Assembly (NCBI GenBank): GCA_046292445.1 | Contig: JBKBQT010000015.1 | Coordinates: 1 to 64,000, forward strand | From: CALIZF01 sp046292445 | GTDB lineage: Bacteria; Pseudomonadota; Alphaproteobacteria; Rhodobacterales; Rhodobacteraceae | DNA: 64,000 bases | Direction of reading: 5' to 3' | Part shown: positions 43,883-56,108 of the stretch, piece after piece | How the letters are laid out: every line of letters begins with the position of its first letter | How positions within the stretch are numbered: position 1 is the first letter of the stretch | The notes under the pieces: model-generated | Database searches by the model: none | Told to the model about the DNA's origin: nothing | What the model saw: only the letters and a program-made list of their open reading frames with translations | Translations under genes and position numbers: made by a program

Positions 43883-45909
43883 GCTTCCCCCAGCGTGACG
43901 ATCAGGTTGCCCTGCGCATCGGTTTCGACCCGGTCGCCCGGATCGACGACAAGGGTCGTATCCATCTGTTCGACGATGGCCGGGCCGGCGAAGGCGGCGC
44001 CGGGCGGCAGACGCTCGCGGCGATAGACTGGCGTGACGCGCGGCGCGCCATCGAACCACACCGGCCGATGGCCCGTGACCGCATCGGCCAGCCGCGCCGC
44101 CCGCCCCGCCGGGTCGATCAGCGCGGCAAGGTCGATCGCCGGGCGCAGCCCCGTCACCGACGTGGCGAGGTTGACGAGCATCGCCCGCACCTCGGGCATC
44201 GCGACGCGGAAGCGGGCGAGATAGGCCCGCTCGAACGCCGCCTGCAGGCCCGCGCGCGTCGGGCGGCCGTCCGGCAGCGGGATCCGCAGAAGGTGGGTCT
44301 GGCCGCGGAACTGCATGTCGGCGGCATGGTCCACCCGCACGGCGACGACAGGCGCCGTCGCGGCGGCGACGCGCGCGCGCCCCTCGGCCTCCTGCGCGGC
44401 GAGGATGGCGGCGACCTCGTCCTCGTCCAGCGCATCGACGGCCCGGGCATGGGTGCGCAGGAAATCGTGGCGCAGGTCGGCCACCACGCAGCCGAGCGCG
44501 TTGGTCAGCCCCGGCCGCGCCGGCACCAGCACCCGCGGGATCGCCAGATCCCGCGCCAGCGCCGCCGCATGGAGCGGGCCCGCGCCGCCGAAGGCGAAGA
44601 GCGCGAAATCCCGCGGATCGGCGCCGAGCGAGACCGACACCATGCGGATCGCCCCGGCCATGTGGGTGTTGGCCAGCCGGATCACCGCCGCCGCCGCCGC
44701 CTCGGGGCCAAGGCCGAGCGGGGCGCCGATCTGGTCCGCAAAGGCCGCGCGCACCGCCGGCAGCGCCCCGGCGAACCGGTCCGGCGAAAGGCGGCCCAGC
44801 AGCAGGTTGGCATCGGTGATCGTCGGCCGCGTGCCGCCGCGCCCGGCGCAGATCGGCCCTGGATCCGACCCCGCGCTGTCCGGCCCGACGCGCAGCATGC
44901 CGCCGCCGTCCACCCGCGCGATGGACCCGCCCCCGGCCCCGACGGTGCGCACATCGACCATGGGCACATGGATCGGCATGGCATAATCCACCGCGATCTC
45001 GGTCGAGACCGGCACCGCCCCGCCCCGGATCAGCGCCACATCGGTCGAGGTGCCGCCCATGTCATAGGTGATGAGGTCGGGGATGCCCGCCGCGCGCCCG
45101 GTCGCCGCCGCCGCCATGACGCCCGAGGCCGGGCCGCTCATCACCGTCTTGACCGCCTCGCGCGCGACATCGCCGGCCGCGACCATCCCGCCGTTGCCGT
45201 TCATCACCAGAAGGTCCTGCCGATAGCCCCCCGCCGCCAGATCGCGCGCCAGCCGCGCGACATAGCGTTCCAGCACCGGCTGCACCCCGGCATTGACGGC
45301 CGCCGTCACCCCCCTTTCATACTCGCGGCTTTCGGACAGGAGTTCATGGCCCGCGGTGACATAGGGCGTGGGCCACAGGGCGCGGGCGATTTCGGCGGCG
45401 CGGCGTTCGTGAGCGGGGTTGGCATAGCTGTGGAGGAAATGGATCACCAGCGCCTCACAGCCCGCCGCGATCAGCCGGGCGAGCGCATCGCGCAGCGCGA
45501 CCTCGTCCAGCGGGGTGACGACGCGGCCCTGCGCATCCATCCGCTCGGGGATCTCCAGCCGCAGGTCGCGCGGGATGACCGGGACGAAATGCCCGGTCAT
45601 CCCGTAGGCCTGCGGGCGGGTGCGGCGCCCAAGCTCCAGCACGTCGCGGAACCCTTCGGTCGTGACAAGGCCCGTCCGCGCCAGCCGCCGCTCTAGCACC
45701 GCATTGGTGGTGGTCGTCGTGCCGTGCACGATGAGATCGACCCCCGCCAGATCGAGCCCCGCCGCGGCAAAGGCCGCGATCACCCCCGGCGCCTGGTTGG
45801 GCAGGGTGGTCGGCACCTTGGCCAGATGCACCGCGCCCGTCGCGGGATCGACCGCCACCAGATCGGTGAAGGTGCCGCCCACATCGACGCCCGCGATCAG
45901 CCCCCCCAT
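43879..45909 (-). CDS. Hydantoinase A / oxoprolinase-type subunit
   Basis: A 676-residue ATP-binding subunit starting at ATG 45907-45909 (MGGLIAGVDVGGTFTDLVAVDPA). The ASKHA-fold phosphate loop DVGGTFTD is at 9-16. HGTTTTTNAVLERR lies near 62, YDMGGTSTDVALI near 280 and AFGGAGPLHAAALARDL near 428. HyuA-HyuB pairs hydrolyse hydantoins, N-methylhydantoin, oxoproline and related lactams with ATP; acetone-carboxylase-like relatives exist, but no third subunit is present here. It follows the DUF1185 gene by two bases. Confidence 0.94.
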   Translation of the reverse strand: MGGLIAGVDVGGTFTDLVAVDPATGAVHLAKVPTTLPNQAPGVIAAFAAAGLDLAGVDLIVHGTTTTTNAVLERRLARTGLVTTEGFRDVLELGRRTRPQAYGMTGHFVPVIPRDLRLEIPERMDAQGRVVTPLDEVALRDALARLIAAGCEALVIHFLHSYANPAHERRAAEIARALWPTPYVTAGHELLSESREYERGVTAAVNAGVQPVLERYVARLARDLAAGGYRQDLLVMNGNGGMVAAGDVAREAVKTVMSGPASGVMAAAATGRAAGIPDLITYDMGGTSTDVALIRGGAVPVSTEIAVDYAMPIHVPMVDVRTVGAGGGSIARVDGGGMLRVGPDSAGSDPGPICAGRGGTRPTITDANLLLGRLSPDRFAGALPAVRAAFADQIGAPLGLGPEAAAAAVIRLANTHMAGAIRMVSVSLGADPRDFALFAFGGAGPLHAAALARDLAIPRVLVPARPGLTNALGCVVADLRHDFLRTHARAVDALDEDEVAAILAAQEAEGRARVAAATAPVVAVRVDHAADMQFRGQTHLLRIPLPDGRPTRAGLQAAFERAYLARFRVAMPEVRAMLVNLATSVTGLRPAIDLAALIDPAGRAARLADAVTGHRPVWFDGAPRVTPVYRRERLPPGAAFAGPAIVEQMDTTLVVDPGDRVETDAQGNLIVTLGEA

Positions 45910-45911
45910 GG

Positions 45912-46493
45912 TCAGCGCAGCCCGTCCTCGCCGGTCACCTGCCAGACCTCGAGCCCGCCCATCCGGCTGTGGATGCGTCCGCCCCTGGCCATGGCGAGGG
46001 CCAGCGCGATCTCGCCGGCCCGCGGTGCGTCGGGGACAGATACCGTAAAGGCGTCGAAATGGCTGCGCACATAGGCGGCGTTGATATGCCCCAGCGGCAC
46101 GTCGAGCGATGCGCCCATCCCGCCGACCTTCATCGCCGAGGGCACGATGGCCCGGCTTTCGCCCAGACGCGCGCGCATCGCATAGCCGCCGGGGACGTGC
46201 CAGAGCGCGCCATGTTCCGCCTCGCCCGCCTCGCCGACGATGGCACCCTTGCCATAGCCGTCGATCCCGTCGCGCCCGCCGAGGGCGGCGATCAGGCGGT
46301 CGGTCATCGCAAGGCCGAGCGGCCTCAGGTCCTCCATCGCCGGTTGCAGGTCGGGCTCGAAGCGGTGGGCGAAGGGGTTGGCGACGATGGCGACGACAGC
46401 GCCGCGCAGGCGGGGCGCGGGCGGCGGGGGGCCGAAGTCATGGGCGATCTCCTCGACGGTGAGGATCATCTTGCGCAGGGCAAAGTCAGGCAT
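45912..46493 (-). CDS. DUF1185 (amino acid synthesis) family protein
   Basis: A 193-residue cytosolic protein starting at ATG 46491-46493. The pattern MILTVEEIAHDFG, IVANPFAHRFEPDLQPAM near 36 and GKGAIVGEAGEAEHGALWHVPGG near 81 is that of DUF1185, annotated in databases only as amino acid synthesis family protein. Its start overlaps the UPF0280 gene by eight bases. DUF1185 and UPF0280 genes side by side in a Mo-hydroxylase/hydantoinase operon suggests both are pathway enzymes. No catalytic mechanism is known to me. Confidence 0.82.
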   Translation of the reverse strand: MPDFALRKMILTVEEIAHDFGPPPPAPRLRGAVVAIVANPFAHRFEPDLQPAMEDLRPLGLAMTDRLIAALGGRDGIDGYGKGAIVGEAGEAEHGALWHVPGGYAMRARLGESRAIVPSAMKVGGMGASLDVPLGHINAAYVRSHFDAFTVSVPDAPRAGEIALALAMARGGRIHSRMGGLEVWQVTGEDGLR

Positions 46494-47331
46494 GGGCAGG
46501 CTCCGCTGCGGGCAGGGCGAGGGGGCCGGCGATGCGGCGCTGCCCCCCGAGGAACAGCGCGGCGGCCACGATCAGGCCGCGGGCGCGAAAGGCCTCCGCC
46601 GCCTGCGCGCCGCGGTCGAGCGCAGCGGCGGTCTCGGCCGCGGTCAGGGGGCCGACCGCGACCGTCACCATGCGGTCCCCGAGGTCGCTGCCCGCCTGCA
46701 TCGCACGGGCCGGGCGGCGGGTGATCGCGGGATGGCCCGGCAGGTCCACCGCGTTGGCGATCATCGTGGCGGCCGCATCGGCCTGCGCGGCCGTGGCGGC
46801 GAGCACCGTGACAGCATCGGCGATGCCGAGCGACCAGCTTCGCCCACGCCAGCCGGAGGTGGCGATGCCGCGCACGGTGTCCGCATGCGTTATGGTCACG
46901 CGCGGGGCGCCGGGGGCGCCGGCGATGGCGGCGGTCAGGCTCGTGCCGGGGGCAAGATGCAGCGCGATGTCGCCGCCGTTGTTGGCATAGGCCCGCGCGA
47001 TGCCACCCCCGGCGACGAGGGCCGCCAGAACCTCCTCGGCCACCGCCCCGGCGACGGCGGCCATGGGCGTGACGAAGGCGGGGCGGAAGGGGGCGACGGC
47101 GGCCGCCATGCGGCGGGCGACGGGGCCGGCGAGCGGGCGCGGTTCGCTCGCGCGCAGGGCGGGGAGTTCGGCGACAAGCGCGGCCAGCAGGCCCGAGAAC
47201 CGCGCGGTCGCGGCGGCATGGGCCGCCCGCACCGCCGCGGGCGCGCCCCAGGCCTCGACGATCAGGTCGATGGGCCCGTGATGCAGGTGCAGCCGCCGCC
47301 CGTCCGGCAGAAGGCGCGCGGCGGCGGTCAT
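46486..47331 (-). CDS. UPF0280 family protein
   Basis: A 281-residue protein starting at ATG 47329-47331, four bases into the upstream gene. UPF0280 landmarks are FVTPMAAVAGAVAEEVLAAL near 89, ARAYANNGGDIALHLAPG near 117 and ATSGWRGRSWSLGIADAVTVLA near 158. The family resembles the ApbE flavin-transferase fold, but the biochemical role is unknown. Here it directly follows the 6-hydroxynicotinate-reductase-like gene. A flavin- or cofactor-related role for that enzyme is an inference from fold similarity only. Confidence 0.85.
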   Translation of the reverse strand: MTAAARLLPDGRRLHLHHGPIDLIVEAWGAPAAVRAAHAAATARFSGLLAALVAELPALRASEPRPLAGPVARRMAAAVAPFRPAFVTPMAAVAGAVAEEVLAALVAGGGIARAYANNGGDIALHLAPGTSLTAAIAGAPGAPRVTITHADTVRGIATSGWRGRSWSLGIADAVTVLAATAAQADAAATMIANAVDLPGHPAITRRPARAMQAGSDLGDRMVTVAVGPLTAAETAAALDRGAQAAEAFRARGLIVAAALFLGGQRRIAGPLALPAAEPAHA

Positions 47332-48775
47332 GCCGCCCCGCCCGGGCTGGCGGCGATCCGCGCGGCGGCGCTGTATTCGCCGCCCCGCTCCATCACGTCG
47401 CGCAGGCTGCGGATCGCGCCGTCGTGCCCGCCGAGCGCCCGATAGGCCGCACGCGGGAGCGTGAATTCGAGCGGTGCGACCAGCGCCGGGGTCGGCACCG
47501 CGCCGAAGGCGCCGGCAGGCAGGCGCGTGACATCGACCATGAAGGTGATCCCGCCGCCCGGCCAGACATAGACCGGCGCCCCGCCGCAGGTCAGCCGCGC
47601 CGTCCCCGCCTGCACCGCCCGCGTCAGCCGCACCGGGTTGCGCGTCACGCCCGACCGAAGGCTCCCCCCCGCCCCGCCCATGAACAGGACGGTGCAGAGG
47701 GCGGGTTCGCAATTCTCGGCGATCAGCGCGACCGCCGGCGCCAGCGCCGGCGGCAGATCGAAGCGCACAGGGTGCAGCGCGTCGTCGAGCACGTAATAGG
47801 CATGATCCTCGCCCGTGGTGGACACCATCAGAAGGCGCAGCCCCGGCCGCGCCCCCCGCGCCGCCTGCCACGGCCCGAGGATGTCGAGCGGATCGGTTAG
47901 CCGCGTGCCGCCCCAGCCCGGCCCCGGTTCGGACACCCGGAAATACCGCCCCGGCGTGGACCGGTGGCCCTTGACGCGGATGCCGGTCGGCTGCCAGCCG
48001 ATGACCCGGCCCGCCTGATGTTCCGACACGACGCCGGTGATATGGTCATCGACCACGACAACCTCATCCACCAGCCCTGCCCATTGGTCGGCGAACATCC
48101 CGATCGTGGCCGACCCGCAGCCGACGCGCATCCGCCGCTCGGCCGCGCCGTCTACCACCGGCGGCGCCCCCGCCTGCACCGTCACCGCCGCGCCGCCGTC
48201 GATGGTCAGGTCCGCCGCATGCCCGTTGCACAGCGCGAGCAGCGCGTCGCAGGTCGCCCGCCCTTCGGCCTTGGACCCGCCGGTCAGGTGATGCACCCCG
48301 CCGAGCGACAGCATCTGGCTGCCGTATTCGGCGGTGGTGACATGGCCGATGGCCTCGCCCCCCGCCCGCACCACCGCGTCCTCGGGGCCGAGGTGGCGGT
48401 CGGTGTCGATCTTGGCCTTGACCCCGCAGTAGGAGAATATCGCCTCGGTCACGACCGTCACCATGTCGGCCCCCTCGATGTCCGAGGCGACGATGAACGG
48501 CGCGGGCTTGTAGTCGGGATAGGTCGTGCCCGCGCCGATGCCGGTCAGCCGCGCGCCATCGGGCACCGCGCCCTCCCCGGCGCCGGCAAAGGGCACGACG
48601 CGCCCGCCTGCCTCGACCGTGCGGGCCAGCAGCACCACCGGATCGGTGCGGATCAGCCGGCCGGCGTCGTTGGCATAGCGGTCGCAGGCCCCCGTCTGGC
48701 CCGGCGCGATGTAGCACAGCACCGGGCAGGCGTCGCAGCGGATTTTCCCGCCCATCCGCGCCGCGGCCGGCCCCG

Positions 48776-48779
<4 letters not shown>
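47328..48779 (-). CDS. 6-hydroxynicotinate reductase-like iron-sulfur protein
   Basis: A 483-residue protein starting at ATG 48777-48779, overlapping the Mo-hydroxylase stop by four bases. The N-terminal cysteines 15, 18, 22 and 32 (CDACPVLCYIAPGQTGAC) form a CX2CX3CX9C iron-sulfur site. The body contains YPDYKPAPFIVASDIEGADMVTVVTEAIFSYCGVKAKIDTDRHLG near 88 and TYLVWPGGG-like YVWPGGGITFMVDV near 420. It resembles Hnr of Eubacterium barkeri, a ferredoxin-dependent reductase of 6-hydroxynicotinate. Homology to Hnr is from memory and the true substrate may be another hydroxylated N-heterocycle. Confidence 0.8.
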
Positions 48780-51498
<2,719 letters not shown>

Positions 51499-51502
<4 letters not shown>

Positions 51503-52383
51503 GCATCCTCCGCCAGTGCGGCAACAGCGCGGGCGATCAGCACCGCCGCGGCCCCGGCGCGGTAGTCGGCCGTGCCGCGCACGTCCTCGATGGGGGCAAG
51601 CACGGCGGCGACGGCGGCGGGGTCCACCAGCGCCGCGGCCCCGGCCAGCGGCGCGCCGGTCAGCGCCGCCTCGATCTGCGGCAGGCGGCGGGCGACGGGG
51701 CTGCAGGCGCCGACCGAGACAGCGGCGCCGGTGATCCGCCCCCCTGCAGTGACAAGGCGGACGGCGACCATGGCGATCGAGATCACCAGATGCCGCCGCG
51801 CCCCGAGCTTGGCGAACCGGCTCTGCCCGGCGAGGGCGGCAGCTGGGATGTGGATCGCCGTCATCACCTCGTCCGGCGCAAGGGCAGTGCGGCGCGGACC
51901 GGTGAGGAAGTCCGCGAGAGGCAGGCGCCGGGCCCCGCGGAGCGATACCAGCTCGACCGACGCATCCAGCACCAGCAGCGGCGGCACGCCATCGGCGGCG
52001 GGCGATGCGTTGCACAGGTTGCCGGCAAGGGTGCCGGCGTTCTGCACCTGCACGCCGCCCACGTCGGCCGCCGCAGCGCGCAGCGCATCCAGCGCGGGCG
52101 GCAGGCGGGTGGCGCGGGCAAGCGCCGACCATGTGACGCCGGCGCCGATCCGCAGGCCATCATCCCCGATCGCGAGACGGTCGAACCCCTCGAGCGCGGA
52201 CAGGTCGAGCACACGGCCGTCGAGCCCCCCGACCCCCGCCCCGGCGTAAAGGTCGGTGCCCCCGGCAAGCCGGATGCACGGGCCGGCTGCCAGCAGCCCC
52301 AGCGCCTCGTCCAGCCGGGTTGGCCTTGCGTAGATGGTCGCTCCCCCGATCCAGCGCCCCGCCCGCGGGACGCACCGCAGCAT
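51499..52383 (-). CDS. FAD-binding subunit of the molybdenum hydroxylase
   Basis: A 294-residue CoxM/XdhA-type flavin subunit that passes electrons from the [2Fe-2S] clusters to the acceptor. The FAD loops are AGGTDLYAGA near 40 and TLAGNLCNASPAADGVPPLL near 117, with the C-terminal CO-dehydrogenase-flavin domain from about 185. The ATG at 52381-52383 is chosen; similarity starts at about residue 15 (ATIYARPTRLDEALGLLAAG), so a later unusual start is possible. It is the first gene of the leftward operon. Confidence 0.9.
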
Positions 52384-52433
52384 CGTGCGGCGGCGGGTTG
52401 CCGGCTGTCAACGCCCCGTGGCGGCGGAACGCG

Positions 52434-52468
52434 AAGGGGGCGGGCATCGGTGGACGCCCGCCCCCCTT
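52434..52468 (-). terminator. Terminator of the ccoNOQP operon
   Basis: AAGGGGGCGGGC (52434-52445) pairs with GCCCGCCCCCCTT (52456-52468), a stem of about twelve pairs with one bulge. It lies 18 bases after the ccoP stop and is followed on the minus strand by TTCGCGTTCC. It separates the oxidase operon from the Mo-hydroxylase operon. Confidence 0.65.
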
Positions 52469-52486
52469 GATGCCGCGGCGCGCCGG

Positions 52487-53362
52487 CTATTCGCCGCCGC
52501 CGAGCCCGTGGACATAGACCGAGACCGACCGGATATCCGCCTCGGACAGGCGGCCGCCCCAGGGCGGCATCACGCCGTAGCGGGCGTTGACCACCGAGTA
52601 GCGGATCGACGCCTCGCTGCCGCCGTAAAGCCAGATCGCATCGTTCAGCCGCGGCGCACCGATGTCGCGGTTCCCCTCGCCGGCATCGCCATGGCAGGAT
52701 GCGCAGTTGTCGGCATAGACCTCGGCCCCCGGTTCGGCGAGCGCGGCGTCATGCGACTGGTTCGACATCTGCCGCACATACTGCACCACCTGGTCGATCT
52801 CGGCGGGCTCCAGCAGCTCGCCGAAGGCCGGCATCTGGCTGAAGCGCGCATCCTCGTCCTGCGTGTTGCGGATGCCGTGCGTGATGGTGAGGTAGATGTT
52901 CTCGATATCCCCGCCCCAGAGCCAGTCGTCGTCCAGAAGGTTGGGATAGCCCGCCGCCTGCACCCCCGCCGCGCCCGCGCCATGGCAGCTCACGCACCAG
53001 GTGCGGAACACGGCCGCCCCGGCGTTGGTCGCATAGTTCAGCAGCGCCGGATCCTCGGCGATCGCCGTCAGGTCGGCATCGACCAGCCGGGCACGGATGT
53101 CGGCATTGGCCGCCGCGAAGCGGTCGATCTCGGCCGCAACCTCGGCGCGCGTCGAATGGCCGAGCAGGCCGGGCGTGGCCCGGGTCAGCAGCGGCCAGGC
53201 GGGATAGAAGATCGTATAGATCAGCGCCCAGGCGATGCAGGCGTAGAACGTATAGAGCCACCACCGGGGGAGCGGGTTGTTGTATTCCTCGATCCCGTCC
53301 CAGCTGTGGCCCGTCGTCTCGACCTCGCCGGGTTTGGCGGGCTTGCTGTGCTGCGCGCTCAT
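52487..53362 (-). CDS. ccoP: cbb3 cytochrome oxidase diheme subunit III
   Basis: A 291-residue membrane-anchored c-type cytochrome that feeds electrons to CcoN. One helix near residues 32-55 (WWLYTFYACIAWALIYTIFYPAWP) is followed by two cytochrome c domains with heme motifs CVSCHG near 130 and CASCHG near 219. The N-terminal EVETTGHSWDGIEEYNNPLPRWW is typical of CcoP. The ATG overlaps the ccoQ stop by four bases. A strong hairpin follows the stop. Confidence 0.97.
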   Translation of the reverse strand: MSAQHSKPAKPGEVETTGHSWDGIEEYNNPLPRWWLYTFYACIAWALIYTIFYPAWPLLTRATPGLLGHSTRAEVAAEIDRFAAANADIRARLVDADLTAIAEDPALLNYATNAGAAVFRTWCVSCHGAGAAGVQAAGYPNLLDDDWLWGGDIENIYLTITHGIRNTQDEDARFSQMPAFGELLEPAEIDQVVQYVRQMSNQSHDAALAEPGAEVYADNCASCHGDAGEGNRDIGAPRLNDAIWLYGGSEASIRYSVVNARYGVMPPWGGRLSEADIRSVSVYVHGLGGGE

Positions 53363-53592
53363 GGCCGCGCCTCCTTGTCGGTTTTTCTGGCATCGGTCGT
53401 GCGGGTATCGCTGCCGCGGGGGGCGACCGGCGCGGGCCGGTCGTCATGGCGGAAGATGGACGTTGCCGCCTCGTACTGGCGCCGCCGCGATCCGGGGCGG
53501 AACACAAAGACCACCACCCCGATGAAGAACAGCGTGAGGAACAGCAGCATCCAGCTGTCGGCGAAAGCGCGCAGGAAGGTATAGGTTTCCAT
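53359..53592 (-). CDS. ccoQ: cbb3 cytochrome oxidase small subunit CcoQ
   Basis: A 77-residue single-helix protein: helix at about 13-32 (SWMLLFLTLFFIGVVVFVF), then RPGSRRRQYEAATSIFRHDD, the CcoQ pattern, and a longer-than-usual charged tail. It stabilises the oxidase complex. It lies nine bases after ccoO and overlaps ccoP. Confidence 0.93.
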   Translation of the reverse strand: METYTFLRAFADSWMLLFLTLFFIGVVVFVFRPGSRRRQYEAATSIFRHDDRPAPVAPRGSDTRTTDARKTDKEARP

Positions 53593-53601
53593 GCCCGCCC
53601 C

Positions 53602-54327
53602 CTACCGGCTCGCGTCCGGGATGAAGGTCGAGAAATCGACCATCGTGCCCAGCACCTGAAGATAGGCGATCATCGCGTCGAGCTCGGTCAACTGCGGCTG
53701 GCCGTCGAAGTTGCGCGTCTGCGCCCCCGGATAGCGTTCGAGCAGCGCGTCCCAGTCGCCGTCCGCCGTCGCCTGCACGATCAGGTCGGCCCGTGCATTG
53801 GCGATCATCTCGTCGGTATAGGGCACGCCCACCATCCGGTGCGCCTTGAGCAGATCGGCGACATGGCGCGTGTCGAGCGGCGTGCGCGACAGGAACGCAT
53901 AGGGCGGCATGACCGATTCAGGCACCACCGACTTGGGGTTGTAGAAATGGTCCTGGTGCCATTCGTCGGAATAGCGCCCGCCCACGCGGGCCAGATCCGG
54001 CCCTGTCCGCTTCGATCCCCACTGGAACGGGTGGTCGTACATCGATTCCGCCGCGAGGCTGTAGTGACCATAGCGTTCGACCTCGTCCCGCATGGGCCGG
54101 ATCATCTGGCTGTGGCAGACATAGCAGCCCTCGCGCACGTAGATCTCGCGCCCCATCAGTTCGAGCGGGGAATAGGGCCGCACACCCTCGACCTTCTCGA
54201 TGGTATTCTCGAGGTAGAAGAGGGGGACGATCTGCACCAGCCCGCCGATGGTGACGACGAGGAAGGACAGGATCGCCAGCAGCGTGGCATGCCGCTCGAT
54301 CTTGCCGTGGGTGTCAAGAATGCTCAT
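53602..54327 (-). CDS. ccoO: cbb3 cytochrome oxidase monoheme subunit II
   Basis: A 241-residue membrane-anchored cytochrome c. The N-terminal helix is at about 15-35 and the heme site CYVCH at 68-72 (REGCYVCHSQMIRPM). GSKRTGPDLARVGGRYSDEWH near 107 and the axial-methionine region SVMPPYAFL near 137 are intact. It lies twelve bases after ccoN. Confidence 0.97.
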   Translation of the reverse strand: MSILDTHGKIERHATLLAILSFLVVTIGGLVQIVPLFYLENTIEKVEGVRPYSPLELMGREIYVREGCYVCHSQMIRPMRDEVERYGHYSLAAESMYDHPFQWGSKRTGPDLARVGGRYSDEWHQDHFYNPKSVVPESVMPPYAFLSRTPLDTRHVADLLKAHRMVGVPYTDEMIANARADLIVQATADGDWDALLERYPGAQTRNFDGQPQLTELDAMIAYLQVLGTMVDFSTFIPDASR

Positions 54328-54339
54328 GCTGCGCCCCCC

Positions 54340-55941
54340 TCATTCCGCCGGGACCGCCGCGGGGGCGGTCTGTTTGCGGGCGACCGAGGTGACGGTCATC
54401 CACAGGTTGTAGCACATGATGATCCCGCCCGCGAGATAGAGCACCCCGCCGATGCCGCGCACCACATACATCGGGAACTTGGCCGCCACCGTGTCGGCAA
54501 AGGCGTTCACGAGGAACCCGTTCGCATCCACCTCGCGCCACATCAGCCCTTCCATGATGCCCGACACCCACATGGCGCTCGCGTAGAGGACGATGCCGAT
54601 CGTCGCGAGCCAGAAATGCCAGTTGACGAGCGCCATCGAGTAGAGCCGTTCCCGGTTCCACAGCCGCGGCGCGAGGTAGTAGAGCGCCCCGAAGGTGATC
54701 ATGCCGTTCCAGCCCAGCGCGCCGGAATGGACATGGCCGATGGTCCAGTCGGTGTAGTGCGAAAGCGAGTTCACGGCCTTGATGCTCATCATCGGCCCCT
54801 CGAAGGTGCTCATCCCGTAAAAGCCGATCGAGACGACCATCATCCGGATGATCGGGTCGGTGCGCAGCTTGTCCCAGGCACCCGAGAGCGTCATCAGCCC
54901 GTTGATCATCCCGCCCCAGGACGGCATCCACAGCATGATCGAGAACACCATGCCGAGCGTCGAGGCCCAGTCGGGCAGCGCGGTATAGTGCAGGTGATGC
55001 GGACCCGCCCAGATGTAGAGGAAGATCAGCGCCCAGAAGTGGATGATCGACAGCTTGTAGCTGTAGACCGGCCGCTCGGCCTGTTTGGGCACGAAGTAAT
55101 ACATCATCCCGAGGAACCCGGCGGTCAGGAAGAACCCGACGGCATTGTGGCCATACCACCACTGCACCATCGCATCCTGCACGCCCGAGAACACCTGCAC
55201 CGATCTGGAGCCGAAGATCGACACCGGTATGGACAGGTTGTTGACCACATGGAGCATCGCCACCGTGATGATGAACGACAGCAGGAACCAGTTGGCGACG
55301 TAGATGTGCGGCTCCTTGCGTTTGAGCAGCGTGCCGACGAAGACCGCAAGGAAGGCAAGCCAGACGATCGTCAGCCACCAGTCCACATACCATTCCGGCT
55401 CGGCATATTCCTTGGATTGCGTGGCGCCGAGCAGATAGCCCGTCGCGGCGAGCACGATGAAAAGGTTGTAGCCCCAGAACACGAACCAGGCGAGGTTGCC
55501 GCCCCACAGCCGCGCCGCGCTGGTGCGCTGCACGATGTAGAAGCTCGACATGATGAGCGCGTTGCCGCCGAAGGCGAAGATCACCGCCGAAGTGTGCAGC
55601 GGCCGCAGGCGCCCGAAGTTCATGTAGGGCTGCGCCCATTCGAAGTTGAGCGCCGGAAACGCGAGCTGGAACGCGATCCAGGTTCCGGCGAGGAACCCGA
55701 CCACACCCCAGAACGCAGTGGCGATCAGCCCCGCCCGGATGACATCGTCCATGTATTCGTTTTCAGGCATCGCGGCCCGCGGCTCGTCGATCCGGCGCAC
55801 CTGCCACAGGAACAGGCCGCCGGCGACGAGCATCACGGTGATCGCGTTGACCATATAGGCCAGGTCGCGCGCATAGTTGGCGGCGATCGCGGCGCAGACC
55901 GCGATCACCCCCAGCACGACCAGTTTCGCGTAATCCCACAT
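54340..55941 (-). CDS. ccoN: cbb3 cytochrome oxidase catalytic subunit I
   Basis: A 533-residue heme-copper oxidase core of about fourteen helices, reducing oxygen at high affinity. The low-spin heme histidine is in RPLHTSAVIFAFGGNAL near 118, CuB ligands in WWYGHNAVGFF near 270 and WAGPHHLHYTALPDW near 315, and the heme-pair histidines in IGHVHSGALGWNG near 402. The start is ATG 55939-55941. An FNR box lies about 100 bp upstream. Length and motifs fit ccoN of Rhodobacter. Confidence 0.97.
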   Translation of the reverse strand: MWDYAKLVVLGVIAVCAAIAANYARDLAYMVNAITVMLVAGGLFLWQVRRIDEPRAAMPENEYMDDVIRAGLIATAFWGVVGFLAGTWIAFQLAFPALNFEWAQPYMNFGRLRPLHTSAVIFAFGGNALIMSSFYIVQRTSAARLWGGNLAWFVFWGYNLFIVLAATGYLLGATQSKEYAEPEWYVDWWLTIVWLAFLAVFVGTLLKRKEPHIYVANWFLLSFIITVAMLHVVNNLSIPVSIFGSRSVQVFSGVQDAMVQWWYGHNAVGFFLTAGFLGMMYYFVPKQAERPVYSYKLSIIHFWALIFLYIWAGPHHLHYTALPDWASTLGMVFSIMLWMPSWGGMINGLMTLSGAWDKLRTDPIIRMMVVSIGFYGMSTFEGPMMSIKAVNSLSHYTDWTIGHVHSGALGWNGMITFGALYYLAPRLWNRERLYSMALVNWHFWLATIGIVLYASAMWVSGIMEGLMWREVDANGFLVNAFADTVAAKFPMYVVRGIGGVLYLAGGIIMCYNLWMTVTSVARKQTAPAAVPAE

Positions 55942-56034
55942 GTTGCGTCCCTCTTGTGAGGCGCGCGCAGGTTCGTTGCCCGCGCGGCTGCATCTCGGCA
56001 TCATCCTTGTCGCAGCAGGGCCGCACGGCCTGCC

Positions 56035-56048
56035 TTGATCGAGGTCAA
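56035..56048. promoter_or_regulatory. FNR-type box between ccoN and the stress protein gene
   Basis: TTGATCGAGGTCAA matches the FNR consensus TTGAT-N4-ATCAA at nine of ten positions. It lies 93 bp before the ccoN start on one side and 60 bp before the universal stress gene on the other, so it could serve one or both divergent promoters. Confidence 0.8.
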
Positions 56049-56108
56049 TGTCGCCGGTTTGAGCGGCTGCGAGACTGCGACAAAGAATCCGCGAGGGGAG
56101 CCGTGACC

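Noticed and set aside
53446..55959. An 837-codon open frame on the plus strand opposite ccoQ, ccoO and ccoN
   Set aside because: Its sequence is a His/Arg/Asp-rich shadow; the minus strand encodes the oxidase subunits with heme motifs.
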